26,132 nucleotides of DNA from DSXF01 sp964387495. GTDB lineage: Bacteria; Chloroflexota; Anaerolineae; Anaerolineales; Villigracilaceae. The stretch is from the NCBI GenBank assembly GCA_964387495.1, contig CAYLXB010000048.1, positions 1 through 26,132 of the forward strand, written 5' to 3'. Below, one piece after another: positions 7,352 to 14,794 of the stretch (positions are counted from its first letter, which is position 1; every line of letters starts with the position of its first letter). The translations under genes and the position numbers were made by a program. The notes beneath the pieces were generated by a model, which saw only the letters and a list, made by a program, of their open reading frames with translations, did not search any database and was not told where the DNA came from.

Positions 7352-7420
7352 CGTAGTGACGGCGGCCGGAGATCCACCCGCCCGGCCAGAGCCTGTGACA
7401 TGCCAGGCGCCGTCACTACG
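7352..7420. repeat. REP-like interrupted palindrome
   Basis: Two perfect 13-base arms, CGTAGTGACGGCG at 7352-7364 and its reverse complement at 7408-7420, enclose 43 nt. An inner GGCCGG / CCGGCC pair (about 7363 and 7383) nests inside. It lies in the gap between the DUF4956 and CotH genes and lacks a T-tract, so it looks like a dispersed intergenic palindrome rather than a terminator. It could stabilise the upstream mRNA. Confidence 0.55.
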
Positions 7421-7454
7421 CTGCCAGTTCGATAAGTTGTTCACGGAGTTCAAA

Positions 7455-8996
7455 ATGAGCCTAAAATTCAAACGAAACTATCCAATCATCCTGTTACTGG
7501 TCTTGGCACTTTCCTTTTTCACATTTGTGATGGGAGACCAGCGCATCATCGCTTACACGGTGAAGACCGAAAGCACCCAGACCGGACAGGTTATACCCAA
7601 CCGCAATGACTACAGCAGCGCAACAACCCTCTTCGATGACAGCGTTGTCCACACGATCCAGATCATCATGTCCGAAGATGACTATGCTGAAATGATCGCC
7701 ACCTACCAACAGACCGGACTGAAGGAATATTACAAGGCTGACATCCTCATCGACGGCATACGCGTCAATGAAGTTGGCATCCGCCTGAAAGGAAACGCCT
7801 CCCTGCGGACTGCCCTGGGCGGCGGGATGTCCGGAGGCAACCAGCCGGCTGGCGGACAACCACCGAACTTGCCTGCAAACGATGAAAGGCCGGAACCCCC
7901 GGCTGGATTCCAGCCGTCGGAAAACGGACAAATGCCCCAGCCGCCCGGCGGGGAATCCGAGACCCAGGATATTCAGCCTGCTTCAGCGGGTACAGAACAG
8001 GACACAACTGAAGAGACCAGGATTCCCTTCCTGATCAAGTTCGACGAATACGTGGATGGCCAGACCTACCAGGGCTACAGTTCCATTGCCATCCGCACGG
8101 CAGGCGTCAGTGAAGATGCCGCCATGCTCCAGGAACCGGTGACGAATGACACCGCCCGTCTGGCCGGCCTGCCTGCCACCCAGACAGCCTACACCGGATT
8201 CCAGGTCAATGAATCTGATCCCTGTCTGTACGTTATCTCCGAAATCCTGGACGAGAAATATCTGGCCAGATACTTCGAGAACGCTGACGGCGTACTCTAC
8301 AAGGCAGAGGTTGGCTCGACGCTGAGTTATGTGGACGAGAATCCCAGTTCGTATGCCAGCAGTTTCAGCCAGGAGACGCGCGTCAACGATGCCGACTTGG
8401 CCCCGCTGATCGCCTTCATGCGCTTTCTGGACCAGGCAGATGAGGTCACCTTTGAAAACGACCTGCCAAAATGGCTGGACGTGGATTCGTTTGCCGCCTA
8501 TCTGGCCCTCAACAACTTGCTGGTCAACACCGATTCGATTGTCGGAATGAACAATAACTACTATCTGTACTACGACGAGTCCAGTGAACAATTCACCCTG
8601 CTGATGTGGGATGGGAATGAAAGCCTGGGCAAGCTGGGTGGCAAAAGCACGTACGACCTGTATTTCAGCAATACGGGCGGGCAGCGCGGCGGAGGCAGCA
8701 TAGGCGGCGGGCAAAACACCCTGGTCGAGCGTTTCATGGCAAATGCCGCTTTCAAGGCACTTTACGAGGAAAAGGTCAAGGAAATCTACCAGCAGGCCTT
8801 CCTGAGGGGGGCGATGGTAGAGGACGTGGAGCGCTATTCGGCATTGATCCATTCGGTTAATGACGCAAGCGAACTGGTGGATATTGAAGCCTACAACCAG
8901 GCTGTTCAAAAGGTGCTGACCTTCATCAGCCAGCGCGGGGAATACCTGAGCAGTACCGAATTGTTAGGTGGGGAAACCCTGGCTGCCAACCGGTAA
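7455..8996 (+). CDS. CotH-type secreted/membrane-anchored kinase
   Basis: This 513-aa protein has an N-terminal hydrophobic segment (residues 10-27), followed by a CotH kinase domain outside the membrane. CotH kinases are an atypical kinase fold that phosphorylates coat or surface proteins. Seen here are IKFDEYVDGQTYQGY, the DxxVGMNNNYYLYYD region, and LMWDGNESLG in place of the more usual WDxD-x-FG, so the second acidic residue is Asn. A glycine/proline/glutamine-rich insert at about residues 118-190 interrupts the domain. ATG 7455 is chosen because CGGAG precedes it and the signal anchor starts there; the frame opening at 7347 would translate through the palindrome. It belongs to the DUF4405-VTC-DUF4956 operon. 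The substrate may be a surface or coat protein, possibly one of the lipoproteins, but this is speculation. Confidence 0.85.
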   Translation: MSLKFKRNYPIILLLVLALSFFTFVMGDQRIIAYTVKTESTQTGQVIPNRNDYSSATTLFDDSVVHTIQIIMSEDDYAEMIATYQQTGLKEYYKADILIDGIRVNEVGIRLKGNASLRTALGGGMSGGNQPAGGQPPNLPANDERPEPPAGFQPSENGQMPQPPGGESETQDIQPASAGTEQDTTEETRIPFLIKFDEYVDGQTYQGYSSIAIRTAGVSEDAAMLQEPVTNDTARLAGLPATQTAYTGFQVNESDPCLYVISEILDEKYLARYFENADGVLYKAEVGSTLSYVDENPSSYASSFSQETRVNDADLAPLIAFMRFLDQADEVTFENDLPKWLDVDSFAAYLALNNLLVNTDSIVGMNNNYYLYYDESSEQFTLLMWDGNESLGKLGGKSTYDLYFSNTGGQRGGGSIGGGQNTLVERFMANAAFKALYEEKVKEIYQQAFLRGAMVEDVERYSALIHSVNDASELVDIEAYNQAVQKVLTFISQRGEYLSSTELLGGETLAANR

Positions 8997-9019
8997 GGCG
9001 CCTGGAAAGGAAACTTCCC

Positions 9020-9250
9020 ATGAAAACAACCTTGCCTGGATCCGCCCACTCCGCACCGGCACAGGCCGTCCGGAAAATTCAGCGCGAACAGATACTCCAC
9101 GCTCTGACCGCCATTGTCCTGCTGGCAGCTGCGCTGCGCTTTGCGGAGATCGCCTCGCTTGGATATGGCAACCAGCGATGTAACGATCCCAGATGGAACC
9201 ATCCCGGCACCGGGAGAAGCCTTTACCAAAAAGAGGCGCCATCTTCTTGA
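9020..9250 (+). pseudogene. Remnant of a glycosyltransferase family 39 (ArnT-like) gene
   Basis: The frame starts at ATG 9020 (GGAAAC upstream) and encodes an N terminus with a membrane segment and ALRFAEIASLGYGNQ, which closely matches the start of ArnT-like family 39 glycosyltransferases, where LGYGN is normally followed by YYAAAV and then hundreds of residues. Here the similarity stops at about 9175 and the frame ends at 9250 with an unrelated polar tail. It lacks almost the whole enzyme. A large internal deletion is the simplest explanation. Such glycosyltransferases are plausible partners of CotH clusters, so this operon may once have had one. Confidence 0.5.
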
Positions 9251-9287
9251 TGGTTTTCTGAAAATTCAAAAAAGGAAAAGAGTGCAA

Positions 9288-9977
9288 ATGAAAAAGATTC
9301 CCCTATATTTTCTTGCAAGCCTGATCATATTCAGCCTGGCTGCCTGCAGCACGCCATCGGCCGGCAGAGCACCTGCACCAGTAAAAAACGGCACGCCAGT
9401 TCAACCCACCGAGAAGCCGGTGCAGAGAAACCTTCCACAGGCAACCCAACCGCCCGTACCAGCGGAACCGGCAGCCGGTGACCCGCTGCAGTTGATCCTG
9501 GGCACGTTCAAGCTGGAGGGCACCGGTCAGGCCGTCTCGGCTGAACAGGCTGGTGTGCTGCTGCCGCTCTGGACAAGCCTCAAAGACATGGCGCAGGATG
9601 GTGCCGCCACACAAGAACAGGTCGAGGACCTGCTGCAGGAAATCCAGGATGCCATGACGGACGAACAGAACCAGGCGGTTTCAAAAATGCAGTTCACGCG
9701 GGAGGATATGCTCGCCATCCTGGAAACACAGGGGATTTCCGTTGAGACGGGTCCAGGGCAGGGCGGGGGTATGTCCCCACAGCAGGGTGCCCAGCCGCCG
9801 GCAGGCGGCACACCTCCCGGCAGCCAGCAGCCAGTGGGAGGCGTGATGCCCACCCCGCAGGCAGGCCAGTCCGGGCCAGGTGGCCCCCAGGGGCACGGTG
9901 GAAATATCCTGCCTGTACCACCCGAACTGATTGAGGCGCTCATCCAAATGCTAAAGGAGAAAGCGGGCTGGCGATAG
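9288..9977 (+). CDS. Lipoprotein with Gly/Pro/Gln-rich tail, paralogue of the gene at 12179-12796
   Basis: This 229-aa protein has a lipoprotein signal with lipobox LAAC (Cys at about residue 20), a proline-rich spacer, and a helical domain at about 60-145 (LILGTFKLEGTGQAVS, then LLPLW, then MTDEQ, then LETQGIS). A low-complexity G/P/Q/M tail follows, then a short C-terminal helix with EALIQML. The same order of blocks occurs in the lipoprotein at 12179-12796, so the two are paralogues. ATG 9288 is preceded by AAAGGAAAAG. It ends the CotH operon and converges on the second sensor kinase. It may act as a periplasmic or cell-surface sensor partner or substrate. The function is unknown. Confidence 0.8.
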   Translation: MKKIPLYFLASLIIFSLAACSTPSAGRAPAPVKNGTPVQPTEKPVQRNLPQATQPPVPAEPAAGDPLQLILGTFKLEGTGQAVSAEQAGVLLPLWTSLKDMAQDGAATQEQVEDLLQEIQDAMTDEQNQAVSKMQFTREDMLAILETQGISVETGPGQGGGMSPQQGAQPPAGGTPPGSQQPVGGVMPTPQAGQSGPGGPQGHGGNILPVPPELIEALIQMLKEKAGWR

Positions 9978-10006
9978 CAGAAGCCTGGCAGCAGGCTGAA
10001 CAAAGA

Positions 10007-10034
10007 GGGCCGGAACGATCACCCATTCCGGCCC
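10007..10034. terminator. Bidirectional stem-loop between convergent genes
   Basis: Perfect 9-bp arms (GGGCCGGAA at 10007-10015, reverse complement at 10026-10034) enclose a 10-nt loop between the ends of the lipoprotein gene and the sensor kinase gene. T-rich stretches on both sides are short (ACTTTTC to the right, TCTTTG to the left on the minus strand), so termination is likely but not strong. Confidence 0.6.
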
Positions 10035-10060
10035 CGTAACTTTTCATATAGCGTCAATGC

Positions 10061-11416
10061 TTACGAATACGGCGGCAGTTGAATGAGAATTGCAAGCCCC
10101 GGGCCGGACTGGCTCTCAGCCCAAATGCGGCCGCCGTGCTTCTCGACGATGGATTTGGCAATGGCCAGCCCCAGACCTGAGCCGCCATCCTCACGGTTGC
10201 GGGCCGGATTGGCACGATAAAAGCGGTCGAAAACATACTGCAGGTCGCCATCCGCCAGCCCCGGGCCAGTGTCCTGCACACGGATCTCAACCATCTCCTG
10301 GGCCTGCCGGGCAGAGAATGTGATCCGGCCCCCCTCGGGGGTATAGCGCAGGGCATTGTCCAGCAGGTTCCTGAGCACCTGCAGCATGCGGCCGGGATCG
10401 ACTTTTATTTCCGGCAGATCATCTTCGGCCTCCACTTCCAGGGAGATGTCCTTCCGGCTGGCGCTGTTGTTATAGATCAACTTGAGTTCCTGCAGGAGTT
10501 TTGCGGGGGCCACGCTCTCGAAAGCCATGGGCAATTCGTCCGCATCTGCCAGGGAAAGTGTGCGCAGGTCATCCACCAAGTGTTCCAGGCGCTCGGCCTC
10601 TTCACGAATGATCTCGACTGTTTCCAAGGAGGGCGGCAAAACGCCATCGTGGATGGCGTCGGCATGGCCGAGGATGAGGCTGAGAGGCGTGCGCAGTTCG
10701 TGGGCAATATCGGCTGTCATCTGGCGGCGCAGGGAGAGCGAGCGATCCAGTTCGGCGCTCATATGGTTGAACGAACTGGCCAATTCCCCCAGTTCATCAC
10801 GCGAGCGCACCGGCACTTGCAGGTCCAGGTTTCCCTCGGAAACCGCCCGGGTGGCCTCGGTCAGTTCGCGGATGGGGCGTGTGAGCATGCGCGAGAGGAT
10901 CACCCCGAGCAGGAGAGCCAGAAGGACGCCCCCCACTGCACTGAAGGCCAGCAAGGTATTGATCCGCTCCAGGAACCTGGATTCAAATTTGCTGACGCCG
11001 CGTTTCGGCGCCGTCACAAGCAGCCAGCCAACTGTCTTTCCGCTTGCTTCGATCTGGAGGCCATCCGACAATTCGGATGAGGGGACAAGATCCCCGATTT
11101 TCCGATCAGGGCCGGGCAGGATGACCCTGCCGGATGCATCCGCCAGGGTGACCGGGTAGTGGCGCCCTCCCAATGGAGGCGGGGCGGGCTGGGAGGCATC
11201 CAGTTCGAAAGGCTGGACCGCCTCGACACCCTGCCAGGTGCCGTTTTTCTGGTAGAAATCCGAATAAGCCGACAGCACTTCCTCCACCTCCTGGTCGGAC
11301 AGGAATTTGCGGAAGGCGTCGCCGGTCGACCAGCGCACCAGGAACATGCTCAAAACAATGCCGGTCAGGCTGACAATGAGAAAGGCGAAAACGAGTTTAA
11401 AACTCAACGAGCGCAT
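10061..11416 (-). CDS. Sensor histidine kinase of the MacB-type exporter operon
   Basis: This 451-aa kinase has a membrane helix at 8-28, an extracytoplasmic region of about 125 residues with a proline-rich patch near 74-82, a second helix at about 153-175, HAMP at 176-228, and HisKA with His239 in DIAHELRTPL. The ATPase domain has LDNALRYT, DTGPGL and GSGLGLAIAKSIV. All kinase motifs are intact. It follows the response regulator gene by 6 nt and is the last gene of the operon that begins with the two adaptors. The sensed signal is unknown. An envelope or antimicrobial stress signal is inferred from the exporter. Confidence 0.92.
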   Translation of the reverse strand: MRSLSFKLVFAFLIVSLTGIVLSMFLVRWSTGDAFRKFLSDQEVEEVLSAYSDFYQKNGTWQGVEAVQPFELDASQPAPPPLGGRHYPVTLADASGRVILPGPDRKIGDLVPSSELSDGLQIEASGKTVGWLLVTAPKRGVSKFESRFLERINTLLAFSAVGGVLLALLLGVILSRMLTRPIRELTEATRAVSEGNLDLQVPVRSRDELGELASSFNHMSAELDRSLSLRRQMTADIAHELRTPLSLILGHADAIHDGVLPPSLETVEIIREEAERLEHLVDDLRTLSLADADELPMAFESVAPAKLLQELKLIYNNSASRKDISLEVEAEDDLPEIKVDPGRMLQVLRNLLDNALRYTPEGGRITFSARQAQEMVEIRVQDTGPGLADGDLQYVFDRFYRANPARNREDGGSGLGLAIAKSIVEKHGGRIWAESQSGPGLAILIQLPPYS

Positions 11417-11422
11417 TGGAAC

Positions 11423-12106
11423 CTAGGGTTTCCTGAAACGGTAACCAACGCCATATACCGTCTCGATATAGCAGGGAGAGCGCGGATCCGGTTCGAGTTT
11501 GGCGCGCAGGTTCTTGATATGGGTGTCGATCGTGCGTTCGTACCCTTCGTAACGCGTGCCCTGCAGGGCGTCCAGCAAATCCAGGCGCGAGAAGACGCGC
11601 CCCGGGGCAGCCAGGATGGCGGCCAGCAGTTCGAATTCGGAGGGTGTCAGGTCAATCGCCCGCCCGTTCGCCGTCACGAGATGGGTTTCCCGGTCGAGTT
11701 GGATGCCGGCCACATTCAGGACCTCGGCCTGCGAACCGGCTTTCTGTGCCCGGCGCAGGACCGCATGCACACGCGCCATCAGTTCGCGCGGCCGGAAAGG
11801 CTTGGTGATGTAGTCATCGGCGCCCAGCTCCAGGCCAACCACTTTTTCCTCCTCGTCGACCCGGGCAGTCAGCAGGATGATCGGGGTGTCACTCTCCCGC
11901 TGCTGGCGGCGCATGAACTCATAGCCATCCATCTCCGGCATCATCAGGTCGAGAATGATGAGGTCGGGCTTTTCGCGTTGGGCAACCGCCAGCGCCTCCT
12001 TCCCATTGTAGGCAGTCAGGACACGGTAGCCATCCTGCACCAGGTAGGTCTGGACCAGGGATACCAGGCGTTTTTCGTCGTCCACAACCAGGACGGTTTT
12101 TGTCAT
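11423..12106 (-). CDS. OmpR-family response regulator
   Basis: This 227-aa protein has a receiver domain (VVDDE, phosphoacceptor Asp53 in IILDLMMP, LTA, VKPF-like TKPF) and an OmpR winged helix ending in ETVYGVGYRFRKP. An in-frame ATG at 12139 would add eleven residues, but CATAAT at 12150-12145 looks like a -10 for a start point near 12139, which favours the ATG at 12106. It is encoded with its kinase and, upstream, a lipoprotein and the ABC exporter, so it probably controls that operon. A separate promoter before it may give a basal level. Confidence 0.92.
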   Translation of the reverse strand: MTKTVLVVDDEKRLVSLVQTYLVQDGYRVLTAYNGKEALAVAQREKPDLIILDLMMPEMDGYEFMRRQQRESDTPIILLTARVDEEEKVVGLELGADDYITKPFRPRELMARVHAVLRRAQKAGSQAEVLNVAGIQLDRETHLVTANGRAIDLTPSEFELLAAILAAPGRVFSRLDLLDALQGTRYEGYERTIDTHIKNLRAKLEPDPRSPCYIETVYGVGYRFRKP

Positions 12107-12178
12107 CGCGGGTCTCTCATTCCAAAGGTCTGTTTCCATCTTTTATTATGCCATAAGAATGGCCCCTCCCGACTGCCT

Positions 12179-12796
12179 TTACCGGGCCTGAGCTCTCTGG
12201 TTCAGGAGTTCGATCAGGGCCTCGACCAGTCCGCTGGTATCCATCGCAGAAGCGTTGGCAGACGCCGAGGTATTTCCATTTCTGGCCTGGACACGCTCGG
12301 AGTCACCGCTGAATTCACCACCGCCCGGAAAGCCGCCCGGAGGGCTGCCTCCGCCACCTGGAAAGCCGCCCATGCCACCGCTGGTCTGAGTACCGGAGGC
12401 TTTGACCGACGAGGAAATGCCCTGTTCCTGCATGAGCGTCATGACATCCCGGCGGGTGAGGTTCATGGCCTGGATGGCACTCATCTGGCCGGCGGTCATG
12501 GTATCCCGGATCTGGTTGACCAGGGCATCTTTCTCTTCCTGGGCAGCCGTGTCACTGACGCTGATGTCCTCATAGACATACCAGAGGGGCAGGAGTTCGG
12601 AAGCCTGTTCCGGTGTGATCGCCTGTCCGGTACCTTCCAGTTTGAAAGAGCCCGCCAGGAGTTTAAGGGCAGTGGACAATTCGGCAGGGGAGCCAGCCTG
12701 TGTGGCGGAGCCAGTTGCCATCCTGCTCGAGGTCGAACTGCAGGCGGTGAGCGCCAGCAGCATGATCAGAAACACAGTAAAAATGATCCTTTTCAT
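12179..12796 (-). CDS. Lipoprotein with Gly/Pro-rich segment, paralogue of the gene at 9288-9977
   Basis: This 205-aa protein has a lipoprotein signal with lipobox LTAC (Cys at residue 19). The domain that follows (AGSFKLEGTGQAIT, LLPLWYVYED, then an MTAGQ block and LTRRDVMTLMQEQGIS) matches the other lipoprotein block by block. A glycine/proline-rich segment (GGMGGFPGGGG) and a C-terminal VEALIELLN helix complete the match. It sits 25 bases after the permease gene and 72 before the regulator gene. It may be the substrate-binding or sensing partner of the exporter or kinase. The family is not one I can name. Confidence 0.82.
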   Translation of the reverse strand: MKRIIFTVFLIMLLALTACSSTSSRMATGSATQAGSPAELSTALKLLAGSFKLEGTGQAITPEQASELLPLWYVYEDISVSDTAAQEEKDALVNQIRDTMTAGQMSAIQAMNLTRRDVMTLMQEQGISSSVKASGTQTSGGMGGFPGGGGSPPGGFPGGGEFSGDSERVQARNGNTSASANASAMDTSGLVEALIELLNQRAQAR

Positions 12797-12821
12797 TAAG
12801 GTATCTCCTAATCAGATACGA

Positions 12822-14051
12822 TCACTCATAGCGCAGGGCTTCGATGGGGTCGAGTTTGGCCGCCTGGTTGGCGGGGTAGTAGCCAAAGAAAGCACCCACA
12901 ACCGCCGCCGAACTGAAAGCGAGGATAATGGACTCGGCCTTGATGACGGTACGCATATCGGCGCTCAGCATACTGAACAAGTAGGAACCACCCACCCCGC
13001 AGGCGATGCCGATCAGGCCGCCAATGATGCTGAGCATAAGCGCCTCAGCGAGAAATTGCATGCGGATATCATTGGGGGTGGCGCCCACGGCCTGGCGGAT
13101 ACCGATCTCGCGCGTCCGTTCGGTGACGCTGACCAGCATGATGTTCATAATGCCGATCCCGCCGACGATGAGCGAGACACCCGCCACCCACCCCAAGAGG
13201 GAGCGGAAGGCCGCGGTGGTGGACTCGCGCGTGCTGATGATATCCTGCTGGGTCGTGATCGAGAAATCTTCGCTGTCCACGGTCACGTCGTGGCGCTTGA
13301 CCAGCAGGAGTTCGATCTGGTTGATTACCGTATCAAGGTTTGCACCATCCTCCACCTCGACGTAGATCATCCGGATCTGGTCGCCCATGATGCGGGCAAA
13401 CATCGAAGGGGTAAACTTCTGGAAAACGACCTTGATCGGGATGTAAATGCGGGCATCATAGTCGGTGTTCCCTACCTGGCCTTTTTCCTTGAAAACGCCG
13501 ATCACCGCGAGTTTGGTGGTGCCGACTGTAATGTACTGCCCAATCGGGTCGGAGTTGCCGAAAAGTTCCTGCGCCACGCTGTAGCCAAGGACGGCCATCT
13601 TGGATTTGCGGTTGACCTCGGTCTCGGTGAAATAACGGCCGCCGGCCAGTTCCATATCGCGCACCGAAGGAAAGCCCGGCGTGGTGCCCAGGATTTCCAC
13701 ATCTTCCAGGGTAACCCCGCCGGCCTTGACCGTCTCGGATGAGTTCTGTTCGACCACGACCGCAGAGACGCCGGGGACTTCATCCTGGATGGCTTGGGCA
13801 TCATCATAGACCAGGCCGCCGGTGGAACGCTGCCCCGGCCCGGCGCGCGAGAAGGACGCCTGGACGAAGACCAGGTTCGAACCCAGGCTGGTAATCTGTT
13901 CCTGGATGGCGGCTTCGGTGCCGGCGCTGATGGCAACCATGATGATGACCGCAGCGACCCCGATGATGATGCCCAGCATCGTCAGGAAGGAACGGACTTT
14001 ATTCTTGAGGATCGCTTCCCAGGCAATCCGGATAACTTCGGATATCTTCAT
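12822..14051 (-). CDS. MacB-like ABC transporter permease (FtsX domain)
   Basis: This 409-aa protein has an N-terminal membrane helix (about 22-44, LGIIIGVAAVIIM), a large extracytoplasmic MacB_PCD region, and three C-terminal helices of the FtsX domain with GGIGIMNIMLVSVTERTREIGIRQAVGA, the family hallmark, ending DPIEALRYE. MacB-type transporters are mechanotransmitters that move substrates through an adaptor rather than through their own membrane domain. It overlaps the ATPase gene by the ATGA at 14048-14051, so the two subunits are translationally coupled. The substrate cannot be deduced. Confidence 0.92.
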   Translation of the reverse strand: MKISEVIRIAWEAILKNKVRSFLTMLGIIIGVAAVIIMVAISAGTEAAIQEQITSLGSNLVFVQASFSRAGPGQRSTGGLVYDDAQAIQDEVPGVSAVVVEQNSSETVKAGGVTLEDVEILGTTPGFPSVRDMELAGGRYFTETEVNRKSKMAVLGYSVAQELFGNSDPIGQYITVGTTKLAVIGVFKEKGQVGNTDYDARIYIPIKVVFQKFTPSMFARIMGDQIRMIYVEVEDGANLDTVINQIELLLVKRHDVTVDSEDFSITTQQDIISTRESTTAAFRSLLGWVAGVSLIVGGIGIMNIMLVSVTERTREIGIRQAVGATPNDIRMQFLAEALMLSIIGGLIGIACGVGGSYLFSMLSADMRTVIKAESIILAFSSAAVVGAFFGYYPANQAAKLDPIEALRYE

Positions 14052-14794
14052 GCCGGCACCTTCTCCGCGTGGATTTGATGATGGCCGTTGGTGACAATGG
14101 TGTCAACCTCGCCATCCAGCAGGTTGATCGTGCGCTGGGTATGCGTGGCAATCCTGGGATCATGCGTGACCATGACGATGGTGGTGCCACCTTCGTGCAG
14201 CCTGTGCAGCAGGTCCATGATCTCCTGGCCGGAGCGGCTGTCCAGGTTGCCGGTGGGCTCATCCGCGATCACCATCACAGGGTCGTTGATCAGGGCGCGC
14301 GCAATGGCCACCCGCTGCTGCTGCCCGCCGGAAAGTTCATGCGGCTGGTGGTGAACGCGCTCTGCCAGGCCGACCACTTCGAGCATTTCCAGCGCCTTCT
14401 GGTGCCCCTCCGCCGCGCCCATGGATCTGGAATGGTTATACAGGAAGGGCAGGAGCACGTTGTTCAGGGCAGTGGTGCGCGCCAGGAGGTTGTAAGCCTG
14501 AAAAATGAAGCCGATCTTGCGGTTGCGGATGTGGGCCAGTTCCGACTTGGTCATCCCGCTCACGTCCTCCCCATCCAGCAAATAGGTGCCGCTGGTGGGC
14601 CGGGAGAGGCAGCCCAGGATATGCATCAGGGTGCTTTTACCCGAGCCGGAAGGCCCCATGATGGCGACGAACTCTCCTGCATGAATGCAGAGGTTGATAT
14701 TGTTCAGGGCAATCACACTGCTGTCGCCCATCCCGAATATCTTGACGATATCGATCGTCTCGATGATCTTGCGCGAAGCCTGCCCGCTCATCAT
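14048..14794 (-). CDS. MacB/LolD-type ABC transporter ATPase
   Basis: This 248-aa ATPase has Walker A GPSGSGKST (47-55), Q-loop near FIFQAYNLL (about 97), signature LSGGQQQ (154-160), Walker B VMVIADEPTGNLD (173 on), and the H-loop VMVTHD. The DEPTGNLDSRSG stretch is typical of the MacB/LolD/FtsE group. Its start overlaps the adaptor stop at 14791-14794. It powers the permease encoded next. Confidence 0.95.
   Translation of the reverse strand: MMSGQASRKIIETIDIVKIFGMGDSSVIALNNINLCIHAGEFVAIMGPSGSGKSTLMHILGCLSRPTSGTYLLDGEDVSGMTKSELAHIRNRKIGFIFQAYNLLARTTALNNVLLPFLYNHSRSMGAAEGHQKALEMLEVVGLAERVHHQPHELSGGQQQRVAIARALINDPVMVIADEPTGNLDSRSGQEIMDLLHRLHEGGTTIVMVTHDPRIATHTQRTINLLDGEVDTIVTNGHHQIHAEKVPA

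Noticed and set aside
11159..12799. A 546-codon plus-strand open frame across the regulator and lipoprotein genes
   Set aside because: It is antisense to well-supported genes (OmpR regulator and lipoprotein) and has no recognisable domain.
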